Of a stretch of DNA of 64,000 nt, positions 11,990 through 27,079 are shown piece after piece. Within the stretch, counting starts at the first letter, position 1. Each line of letters opens with the position of its first letter. The stretch covers positions 251,166,501 through 251,230,500 of the forward strand of contig NC_091246.1 of assembly GCF_042477335.2 (NCBI RefSeq), read 5' to 3'. This stretch comes from Ovis canadensis (lineage: Eukaryota; Chordata; Mammalia; Artiodactyla; Bovidae). The notes under the pieces are model-generated. The model was not told where the DNA came from. It worked only from the letters and a program-made list of their open reading frames with translations, and ran no database searches. Made by a program: the position numbers and the translations under genes.

Positions 11990-12335
11990 GCACTCAGATC
12001 CCCCTACCCGCCCGGAAAGACGCGTCCTGGGCGGCCGTGAGCGCCCCCCGGCTCTCGCTTTAAAGGCGGAGCGCCCGGGCGCGAGACGAAGGGGGCGGAG
12101 CCAGGGCCCCTCGCGGCCGCTGATTGGGCGGCGTGGGCGAGCGGAGCGGCTCCGCGGGCGCCGATTGGGCGGGCGAGACCGAGGGCCGGGTGATGCGGCA
12201 TCTGCTCGCCGCGGCCACGTGGGGGCTGCGCGGGGAGTCGGAGGAGGCAGGGAAGGGCCGCGCGGTGCAGGCTCGCGGGTCGCGGCGCCGGGCGGCAGGG
12301 ACAGGACACCGAGCCCGCGGTGAGTGAGCACACGG
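11990..12335 (+). promoter_or_regulatory. SH2D5: CpG island, probable SH2D5 promoter
   Basis: CpG dinucleotides are far denser here than in the flanks. Two inverted CCAAT boxes (ATTGG at 12123-12127 and 12164-12168) lie 41 bases apart, with a CACGTG E-box at 12216-12221 and several GGGCGG-like boxes. No TATA box is seen. Assignment to SH2D5 rests on being the only such island between HP1BP3 and the SH2D5 coding exons, and on the strong donor at 12320. Confidence 0.65.
12230..12319 (+). other. SH2D5: Candidate noncoding first exon of SH2D5
   Basis: The GC-rich island ends in a strong splice donor, GCG|gtgagtgag, with GT at 12320-12321. It would join the acceptor tgccctttgcag ending at 17155. 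The 5' end given is a guess placed downstream of the CCAAT boxes and E-box. Confidence 0.4.
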
Positions 12336-13469
12336 GGAGCCGGGCGGGGGCTGGGACTGGCTGATCGGCAGGAGCTAGACTAGGTCCCGGGGCGTGGAGA
12401 TTGGAGTGCGTGGGTGGCTGGGTGGCTGGGGGGCGCGTGTCGGATAGGGAGACGCCAGTCTGTCCCTTTCGCCCATCACCGTCATCATCTGTCACTTCCA
12501 CCATCACCGTCCATCACCTCCAGTACCCCCTTGGCTAGGGTCCTGCCTCGCTCGCCCCTCTGTCTGGGGGCGGGGAGTGAGCAAGACTTTCTCCGCCCCC
12601 GGGGCCGGCCGGGGACCCTGGGAATTACAATGGTACGGATAATTCCCCACTCTGCGGAGCGGGCTCTGTACCGCCGCGCATCTGGTTTCGGCCCCGCTTT
12701 AATCCTGAAAACAGCACTTTGCTCTTCATGTCGTCTGCGCGGGGAGACGAGACTGTATTTGTTGGCACCTCCCCCCGCCCCCCGACACAGACGCACGCAG
12801 ATCTTAGGTCCTCTTAGCTCTGCCGTATTTTCCTCCAAGTCGCTTCAGCCCCCCTGAAATGTTGATTTCCAGTATCCACCCCCGCCCCTCCTCAGGCCAG
12901 CTTGCTGAGGGCTGGGACTTTGTTTTTTGTTCACCTGGAACGTAGCGCTTGGAAATGTTCTCAGAAGAAACAGATAGATGAACAACTCCAGAAGGCAGCT
13001 GCTATCATTAAACCCACTCTCTGGTTGAGGACATGGAGGCTGATGTTGGTTACATCAGCCAGCCTCGTGGGGACCCCACCGGCCACGGTCTTGACCTTAG
13101 TCTCTCCCACCCTGTGGCCCAGGGCAAACAGGGATGGCACGGGGTGGAGGGTTGTCCTGGGGGTAGGGGGCTGTCCTGGGGGGTAGGGGGGCTCTTCTGT
13201 GCTGCGGAGCCAAAGACTGTGGTGAGACTGGAGTACCTCTGGCAGCCCCAGACTGTCTGGGCCGGGAGGCAGGCAGCGGAAGAAAGCAGCTGATCACATC
13301 CACCCCCAGCACCACTGCTGTTGCTTCCTCACCTCACCTGCCCCTGGGTAGGCTGGGACACGCCAAACTCAGGAGATGGACACCTGCTTTCTTGGGGGCG
13401 GGCACTGCCATGGCGGGGGTGGGGGACAGGGAGGGGGGAAGAGCCCTATAGACCCACGAAGGGTTCCCA

Positions 13470-13560
13470 GCTCCCCTTTTGCTGTGTGACTTTGGGCAGG
13501 TGACTTCACCCTGAGCCACCATTTGCTAAGCACTGAGTCTGGAGGCTGAGGGGTCTCCTG
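13470..13560 (+). repeat. MIR-like fragment
   Basis: Contains gctgtgtgactttgggcagg followed by tgacttcaccctgagcc, the diagnostic MIR core. Confidence 0.55.
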
Positions 13561-14296
13561 TGATGCTGGAAGGTGGGCCCTCCTTAGGACGCCACTTCGC
13601 TGCAGTACAGCGCAGCTGAGGCCCCCATCCTTGCCCCTCGAGGTGGTCAACGCATCCGGTGCCCCGTCTCTAAGCAGCCACCTGGAAAACGTCAGAGGAG
13701 CAAGAGAAGGGCCCCAGCCTTGTTCCAAATGTGTCCCCTTAGGATGATTCTGGCCCAGAGCCAGGCTCCTGTGCAAAACCTAAGAAAAACAGATCTGATC
13801 AAAGGCATCCATGGATGTCTGTGCCTGGAATAGGTCAACGGGTCTGTTTCCATGATTCAGTGAGCCTCTCCCCTCCCTGGTACCCTGGGCAGTCTGAGGC
13901 TGAAAGGTACTGTACCCCTCAGGTGTAGGAGGGAGAAATTTCCAGTTTTCCAAGGTTGGGGGAAGAAGGATCAGGTGATGTGGGGGTGAAGTGGGACCCT
14001 TAAGAGGGCCCAGTGGCCTGGTCTCCCCCCTGCACCCCCACAGCCTACACCCCAGGGTGTCCCCAAGAAAGCTGCGGCTCTGGATGTGGACAAGGAGGCT
14101 GTTTGCAGCCTCAGCCACAGCTGTCCGGTGCCTCCTTCCGGTTGTCTACTCCCACCTTCTGAGGGCTGCTGCAGCGGTCGGGCTGGGTGTGAGATGTGAG
14201 ACGTGCTCCCTGCTCCCCACCTCTCTCTCCTCCTATCTCTCCCTTTTCTCTCTTTCCGTTGTCTTTCTTCTCACTCCTCTGTTCCCGCTTGTTCTT

Positions 14297-14775
14297 CTTC
14301 AGTCACTAAGTCAGGTCCTACTCTTCGTGACCCCATGGACTGCAGCACGCCAGGCTTCCCTGTCCGTCACTATCTCCTGGAGTTTGCTCAGAATCATGTC
14401 CGTCGAGTCAGTGATGCCATCCAAACATCTCATCCTCTGTCATCCCCTTCTCCTCCCACCTTCAGTCTTTCCCAGCATCAGGGTCTTTTCTAGTGAGTCA
14501 GCTCTTCGCATCAGCTTCAGCATCAGTCCTTCTAATGAATATTTAGGACTGATCTCCATTAGGATAGACTGGTTGGATCTCCTTGCAGTCCAGGGGACTC
14601 TCAAGAGTCTTTTCCAATGCCACGGTTTGAAAGCATCAGTTCTTCGGCGCTCAGCCTTCTTTATAGTCCAACTCTCACATCCGTACATGACTATTGGAAA
14701 AACCATAGCTTTGACTAGATGGACATTTGCTGGCAAAGTAATGTCTCTGCTTTTAAATATGCTGTCTAAGTGTGC
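14297..14775 (-). repeat. BovB 3'-end fragment
   Basis: Begins at the degenerate cttcagtcactaag terminus. Minus-strand reading continues upstream through the common ctatggtttttccaatagtc segment to about 14775. Confidence 0.85.
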
Positions 14776-15436
14776 CATTCTTTTCATCCTCTGTTCCTTC
14801 CCTCTCTCCCTTTTGCCCCATTTGGTTTGAGTTTTGGTCTCTGCTGCCTCTGTTCCCCCCTCACCCCTGCCTACAGGCACCAGGCATCCCAGCCCAGGAA
14901 GTGTTGAAGGTCAAGTTCCCTGGAAGCCCCATCTCCGTACCTGGAACCAGGGCCACATAGCTTCTGTGCCAGTTACATCCTAACCTTGCTGTATTTGAAC
15001 GTAAAATGACATAGGGTAATGGTCATGATGTGAAAAAGAATTAGGATCAAAAAGTGAAGAGAGGTGAGAGGGCCCAGGAAAGCAGGAGGGCAGAACCAGG
15101 AAGCCCTCAAGGGGACTGTGCAGCGTCAGGGGCGAGGCTGAGCTGGGGGCCGTTCCCGGGCTCTTGGCGATCTCCCAAACCCCGCTTGTCCAGACTCCTG
15201 CAGGTGCTCGAGCACACCCGGGGCGCACCCATCTCCGGCCCAGCGCCTTGGCTGACCGCTGCTTTCTTCTGGCAGGAATCACGGCCCCCAGGCACGTCTG
15301 CCCTCCCGGGCTGGGTGGTCTCCTCTCAGTTGTGGCCTGCTGTAAGGAGGGTACTGACAGTAATCAGACCTCACTGTCCCCTGAGTTCCCCTCCTGAGGG
15401 GCTCCCCATTCCCCCATACTTTGGCCCCTTGCCATG

Positions 15437-15647
15437 GAGGGCCGACTCACTGGAAAAGACCCTGATGCTGGGAAAGACTGAAGGCAGGAGAAGGGGGCGA
15501 CAGAGGATGAGATGGCTGGATGGCATCACCGACTCGATGAACACGAGTTTGAGTAAACTCCAAGAGTTGGTGATGGACAGGGAGGCCTGGCGTGCTGCAG
15601 TCCATGGGATCGCAAAAAGTCAGACACGACTGAGCGCCTGAACAGCA
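15437..15647 (+). repeat. BovB 3'-end fragment
   Basis: Starts gccgactcactggaaaagac and ends gactgagcgcctgaac. A short 5'-truncated copy. Confidence 0.85.
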
Positions 15648-15744
15648 ACGACCACATTCCCCACGAGACCGTACTTGCTGGTCACAGCTCTGAGCCTGGC
15701 GGGCATCGTGCGCGGCTCCGTGCCTGCAAGCTCTCACCAGTGCC

Positions 15745-15870
15745 GCACGTTACCCCACCTTTGGGGTTGAGGAAATGGGGGCTCAGAGAGGTGAAGCAGC
15801 TTATGCAGCATCACACAGGATTTGGACCTGGGTCTCTCTGATCCCAAATGCAGTGATTCCGAGTAGCCTG
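15745..15870 (-). repeat. MIR SINE fragment
   Basis: Reverse MIR core: ttgaggaaatgggggctcag, then agaggtgaagcagc and catcacacaggatttgg. Confidence 0.65.
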
Positions 15871-16708
15871 GTAAGATGGAGGGAGCCCTCCAGGATGGGG
15901 GACTGACGGCGGATGTCTACAATTGACTCCGAGGAAGCCTGAGGGAGCCGAGTCCTGGGTCGGAGGCAGAGGCACTCGGTCGTTCTGTTTCGTGATGCGT
16001 TTGTTGTTGCTGCTGTTGTTTTTTCATCTCTGTTGTGCCCGCGCTGGATCTTCATTCCCGAGAGCCGGCTCTCCGTGGCGGGGCGTCAGCTTCTCCAGCT
16101 GCCACACGCAGGCTCCATGGTGGCGGGATGCGTTCATGCCGCGTTCACTGAACATCAGCTGTGCCCTGAGCTCTGAGGGGGAAGGACGCGCCCTCCCTGC
16201 CCCGAGGACAGTCTGGAAGGCAGCGTCCCTCCTCTCCTCCGCTGAGAGGTCCGGGAGATCTGGGAAAGACCAGCGCCGGGGCTGGGCAGAAGGAGCCAGG
16301 GTCCCGTGGCACAGCCTTGGCCTGTCAGTTCAGGGGCCATCGCTGCCCCGTGGACTCCAGGCCCCCTGCCCTGGCACCTGCTCTGGCTCCCCGCCGCCCA
16401 CCAGGGCAGCGCCTCGGTCCCCTTAGGGGACGTTTTGGGCTGACCCCACCCTGGGTGCTGCTCTGGTAAGTTCTGCCTCGGGGCCCCAGCTGCCCAGCTG
16501 CTCCGGGCCTTCGCAGACCCTGTTCAGGCCGCTGTGACACGCCTCCTGTTGGGTGGTACCTCCCAGGGTCCCTCTCTCCTGGCACTCTGCACAAGCTGGC
16601 TACGTGTCCTCTCCCTCTTCCTCCAACCTCACGCCTCAGCGAGGCCTTCTTGGCCATGGCCACCCCACCGGCCTGCCCTTCATGGCCTCCTCTCTGCTTT
16701 AGCACCAT

Positions 16709-16898
16709 CTGTGTTAGTCGCTCAGTCATGTCCAACTCTTTGCAACCCCGTGGACTGTAGTCCGTGGACTTCTCCAGCCCAGAATACTGGAGTGGGTAGC
16801 CTTGCCTTCTCCCGGGGATCTTCCCAACCCAGGGTTCGAACCCAGGTCTCCCACATTGCAGGCGGATTCTTTACCAGCCGAGCCACCAGGAAAGATCT
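16709..16898 (-). repeat. Bov-tA SINE
   Basis: Minus strand: tRNA-Glu head (ctggtggctcggctggtaaa) at the right end, A unit at the left ending tgttagtcgctcagtcatg on +. Near full length. Confidence 0.85.
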
Positions 16899-16939
16899 TG
16901 TCACCATCTGACCTATTCCGTATCTTACTCGTGGCTTAA

Positions 16940-22621
<5,682 letters not shown>

Positions 22622-23998
22622 GAGGCGGGGCCCCACCCCAATAGGCCCCGTGGTACCCAGGTTCCCGGGCCTCAGCGGGCCACTCGGCTCTGGCCTCTCC
22701 CACCCTGCTGGGCACCACCAGTTCCATCCAGTCACTGCCCCTGGGACCAGTCTTCCATCACTTCCCTGCCTGTGGGGGTCCCTGAGAGTGGGGATTGCCA
22801 GGGGCTTCTCCCCAGGACATAGGCCGTCAGGATCGCAAGCGTGGCAGACCGAGCTCCAGGCTTCCAGGAACTTGCCGGGTGACTCGATGCTTGCCTCCTC
22901 TGGGTCTCACCTTACTCCTGGGTGGGGAGCTTTCCAAGGCGGGCAGGAAGGTTGTTCCAGTGCAGGTGGGGCCCTCTCCTAAGGAGGCCAGGCCTTGGGG
23001 CCCTGACTGGGCGTCCCCAGAGAGCTCTGGACCAAGGCAGCCAGACACGTGAGGGAGAGGTGTGCGGGCAGGCAGGAGAGAGAGGGTGTGCGGCCAAGGC
23101 ACCCTCTCCGGGAGAGAAACAGGGACAGCGCGGTGGAGCTTGGGGGCGACATCCAAGCAGACAGAGCGCGGCCTGTTTCCCACATCCTTTGAGGTGAGAG
23201 GAGTCCGCCCTTGAGTTCTGAAGTGAGGGGGTGTTAAGAGGCTGCAGAGAGGAGCCAAGTCACCCAGACCCCGGGGTGGACACCTGAGTGGAGAAAGCAG
23301 TGCGAGCGGCCTGACGGGGCAGAGGATCCCAGTGAACCTCAGATTAGGACGTCTGCTCAGAACCACAGAGTTGGGCTTCCTGCTCACACAGAAGAGATGT
23401 CGAAGATTCCTCCCTTCCCGTTCACCCTCCAAAAACCAAGACACCCCACCACCACCACCCAGGCTCACTTCCTTTGGCTATTTGATTCCGAGGGGCCAGC
23501 AGTGAGCTACAGGCTTATGGGGGTGACCAGGCCCTGATCCTCTCATCCTGCAGGCCACACTGGGTTTGGGTTTGGTGGCTGCCTGGGAAGTGCCCCCACA
23601 CACACAATGATGGCATTTCCCTTAATGGGCATCTGTCAGGGACCATGCCAGCCCCGCTGGGGGTGAGGGTCAGGGAGGAACCATCTAAAGGCAGAACTGC
23701 AGTGGGCCCGGCCAGAGGACACTCGGCCTTGGCTGGCACAGGGGAGTCCATCCAGGGAAATGACCCTGCGGTGATCGACAGCTCTAGGTGTCCCCCTTTA
23801 TTAGTAAACTTGACAGACAAGCATGAATCTCCCAAACTAAGGAGCAAGTTCCTGGTGGATGAACTTCTACTCCTGAGGCAGAGGCCTAGTCGTGAGTCTG
23901 GGGGCTGCCTTCTCCCCTCTCTGGGGACAGGATGTGACTGCGTAGTGCCTTGAAAGTAATACACTTGTGTTTCTTGGAAAAACGAGCAGCCCCAAAGG

Positions 23999-24004
23999 AA
24001 TAAA
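23999..24004 (+). terminator. Possible proximal poly(A) signal, SH2D5
   Basis: Canonical AATAAA 1.4 kb after the stop codon, upstream of the Bov-tA insertion. Using it would exclude the SINE from the mRNA. Confidence 0.35.
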
Positions 24005-24140
24005 AAGATTGAGGAGCCTCAGAAGTTCAGGCCTGGCGTTCCCAGTTTACAACCTCCAGCTCAGGAAAGGGTCTTGGTTGGGGGCCTTGTCACTCTTGTC
24101 ACAAGAGATAGGAGGAAGCTGTCCTTTAGGGGCTTGTTTC

Positions 24141-24348
24141 ACTGGAACCCTGGGGGCTCAGAGGTTAAAGCGTCTGCCTCCAATGTGGGAGACCTGGGTT
24201 CGATCCCTGGGTCGGGAAGATCCCCTGGAGAAGGAAATGGTAACCCACTCCAGTATTCTTGCCTGGAGAATCCCATGGACGGAGAAGCCTGGTGAGCTAC
24301 AGTACATGGGGTCGCAGAGAGTTGGACACGACTGAGCGACTTCACTTT
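24141..24348 (+). repeat. Bov-tA SINE within the SH2D5 3' UTR
   Basis: tRNA-Glu head from ctgggggctcagaggttaaa; A unit to gacacgactgagcgactt, followed by a short (TTTC)n run. Confidence 0.85.
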
Positions 24349-24822
24349 CTTTCTTTCTTTTCACTGGAACCACAGCAGTGGTTTTGTACTGAATATGAGT
24401 GGGAAACCGGACTCATGTTACAACCCTTACTACCAGAAGCCATCTCCTCCCTGGGCAAAGCCCTGTTCCTTCATAAGCCCCAGCCTCCTATTCCCCTGGC
24501 GAGGAGAGGGGTTTGGTGATATGGGGCCCTGGATTACTGCACCAGAGTCGCACACATTTAAGAAGTCCAGCTAACTGGCCTTACCTCTGTGAGGGGCGGA
24601 TTTTGTTGCACCAGTTATCTGTGTGGACAGGGTCGGGAGCGTCCCCACAGTACTTTAACATCCTTGCACATAGCGCTCATGGGCCACATGGTACAAACAA
24701 GGCCAGGTTTGTGACCCATGTGTGCAGACACCTCCGTGTCTTCATAACAGACCACAGTTTCCAATGTTGCAACCAGCGCCACCTGGGTAGCCCAGCTCTC
24801 CTTACTGTGTGGACTTGAAACA

Positions 24823-24828
24823 AATAAA
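24823..24828 (+). terminator. Distal poly(A) signal, SH2D5
   Basis: AATAAA in the context caaataaagtgc, the last canonical hexamer before the KIF17 promoter region. Downstream sequence is T/GT-containing. Confidence 0.5.
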
Positions 24829-24850
24829 GTGCATTTCTTCGGATTGTCGA

Positions 24851-26419
24851 GTACAGACTTCCTTTGAAAGGCGAGGGCTTTGTCCAGTTGGCCTGCTGTG
24901 CTTTCCTTTCTCAACCATCCCTTCCGCTGGTGCTGAATGATGAACCAGACAGAGATCCTGTCCTCAGGGGCTCAGGAGGTCTTGAAGGAATTGTGTGGGT
25001 AGCTTCAAACAATGACTCCTGCTTACAACCTTCGGTGGGTATTTCCTGTAGGGAAGAGACTCAAGTCCTTATGTTCTGGCCACTCGGATGATCCTTCTGC
25101 TCCTGCAGCATGCCGCAGGGCCTTTGCACAGGCGTCCTTGCCCTCCTGTCCTTTAGCTGATGAGCTCCTCAACCTTACCATCTCTCACTCTCAGGAAGCC
25201 TGCCCTGACTGCCCCCTGGCCCCCTGCCCAGGCTGGGTGAGGTATCCTGGCCAACTATTCAGTACATCTGGTCCTTTAGTTTGTTAATACTCTTTTATTT
25301 ATGGGATTTTTGTTTGTGGAATATTTGTTTCAAATGTCAGCCTCCCCCACTAGACCATAGGTGCACTGCAGGGCAGGGGCTGGGCTATCTCCCAGGGTCT
25401 GTTGCCATGCCTGGCGGATAGCAGACAATTTCTGTGCAAACGGGAGTCTAGAAGAGGTGGGGGTGGAGTGGGGCTCTTCTAGAGGGATTTGTGCTGGGGT
25501 CAGGGTGGGGTGGGGAGAGAGGCCAGGCAGCCTCTCCAGCCAAAGGACTTTGGCTCTCAAAATTTTTTGTTTTGTATCTTCAGCTTGAGTCTTAAATACA
25601 GAGGGCAGCATTAGAGGGAAGCTTTGCTCTTGCATTGCCCCGTGTGGGGGTGCAGGGGGACGCTGTGACAGGCTCTGGGGCAGCCTTTCTGAGTCAATAC
25701 AGGGATGTGGATAAAGGGCAGCAAGGTCCCTGTCGCCTTTGGTAAGTCTCTAACCCCCGAGGGAGGCCACTCCTCTGCTATGGGGGGGGGGGGGCGGGCG
25801 GGGGCTCCCCTGGGCCACCTCTTGCAAGGTGGTTAACCTCTCAGAACTGGGGCTGCGTGGACTGGAAAAGAACGGCTGTGCAGCGTCTAGTGAAGGCTAT
25901 GGTTTTTCCAGTGGTCACGTATGGATGTGAGAGCTGGACTATAAAGAAAGCTGAGCACCGAAGAATTGTTGCTTTTGAACTGTGGTGTTGGAGAAGACTC
26001 TTGAGAGTCCCTTGGACTGCAAGGAGATCCAACCAGTCCATCCTAAAGGAGATCAGTCCTGTATATTCATTAGAAGGACCGATGCTGAAGCTGAAACTCC
26101 AATACTTTTGCCACCTGATGCGAAGAGCTGACTCAGCATCAGGGAAAGACTGAAGGCGGGAGAAGGGGACGACAGAGAATGAGATGGTTGGATGGCATCA
26201 CCGACTCAAAGAACATGAGTTTGAGCAAACTCCGGGAGTTGGTGATGGACAGGGAGGCCTGGCGTGCTGCCTTCCATGGGGTCGCAAAGAGTCGGACACG
26301 ACTGAGCGATTGAACCGAACTGGGCAGCGCCTGGCACTGAGTCAGCAGACGCGTGGACAAAGTCAGCGCGGGTCCCCCAAGAGGGCGCACCAGCCTTCAG
26401 CACTCGCGCTGGGAACTTC
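24851..26419. other. SH2D5-KIF17 intergenic region
   Basis: About 1.6 kb. It contains a G-run (25782-25792), a BovB 3' fragment (25880-26322) and no exon. Nothing notable is seen at 24851-25770. Confidence 0.6.
25880..26322 (+). repeat. BovB 3'-end fragment
   Basis: Runs from cgtctagtgaaggctatggt to gactgagcgattgaaccgaa, with the encoded [13 protein letters not shown] tail of BovB. Ends about 100 bases before the KIF17 CpG island. Confidence 0.88.
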
Positions 26420-26848
26420 AGCACGTGCGGCTTCCTCGGGGGCGCGGGGCGCGGGCGTCAGGGAGCCGCGCGCTGTGACGCCCCCGGCGTTGCCCAGCAA
26501 CCGCGGACGCCGCGGAGACGTGCGCGCGAGCGAGCGGGCGGTTGGGGCGGCTCCGGGGGCCCGGGTCCTGCGGCGCCGCCTAAAGCGCGGATCCGCCACT
26601 GCCCCCCGCCCCCCGCCCCCGCCCGGGCCGGGCCTCAGGGAGACGGGCGAGCCCGCGCGCGGGAGGAGGCGGCGGCTCCGGCTCGGCCCGCTCGGCTCCC
26701 CCGCCGCCCCGCTTCCTCCTCGTCTCCGGGCGCCCCCCGAGGAGCCCGGTCCCCCCGCCGCGCGGGCGCTGGCCCCGCCCCCTGGCCCGGGCTGCTGGGG
26801 GGTCCCGTGCCGGCCGCCCCTGGGGGACGCCCCCGCCGCGGCGGCGCC
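26420..26848 (+). promoter_or_regulatory. KIF17: KIF17 CpG-island promoter and 5' UTR
   Basis: A very CpG-dense block directly before the KIF17 start codon, continuing through exon 1 to about 27130. It holds a perfect X-box (26489-26501), a TGACGC CRE-like half-site just upstream, and C-runs at 26601-26625. No TATA box. The transcription start is not determinable here. Confidence 0.75.
26489..26501. promoter_or_regulatory. X-box (RFX-type site) in the KIF17 promoter
   Basis: GTTGCCCAGCAAC: perfect inverted GTTGC/GCAAC arms with a 3-base centre. It fits the ciliary X-box pattern RYYNYYN(1-3)RRNRAC at every position. It sits 348 bases upstream of the KIF17 ATG. RFX factors drive many ciliary genes; their use here is inferred. 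Confidence 0.65.
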
Positions 26849-27079
26849 ATGGCCTCGGAGTCGGTGAAGGTGGTGGTGCGCTGCCGCCCCATGAACCAGC
26901 GGGAGCGGGAGCTGAACTGCCGTCCGGTGGTGACGGTGGACTCCGCTCGCGGCCAGTGCTTCATCCAGAACCCGGGCGCCGCGGACCAGCCCCCCAAGCA
27001 GTTCACCTTCGACGGCGCCTACTACATGGACCACTTCACCGAGCAGATTTACAACGAAATCGCCTACCCGCTGGTGGAG
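26849..27079 (+). CDS. KIF17: KIF17 exon 1 (residues 1-77)
   Basis: Start of the motor: [16 protein letters not shown] (first beta strand and RCRP ATP-base contact) to [14 protein letters not shown]. Donor gtgagg, phase 0. Confidence 0.96.

Larger units (their letters stand above)
22622..24850 (+). other. SH2D5: SH2D5 3' UTR
   Basis: No further exon is seen between the SH2D5 stop and AATAAA at 24823-24828. A second AATAAA is at 23999-24004. The region includes a complete Bov-tA (24141-24348). The ~2.2 kb length is inferred from the poly(A) signals. Confidence 0.55.

Noticed and set aside
12193-12319. Upstream ATG opening into the predicted SH2D5 first exon
   Set aside because: It probably lies upstream of the start site implied by the CCAAT boxes. 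After splicing it would be out of frame with SH2D5.
11852-12507. Long Pro/Arg-rich frames on the minus strand of the SH2D5 island
   Set aside because: Low-complexity translations of G-rich promoter DNA. No independent evidence for a divergent gene.
25845-26345. Possible target duplication around the BovB at 25880
   Set aside because: The flanks (actggggctgcgtgg and actgggcagcgcctgg) are only loosely similar, and the left match is separated from the element.
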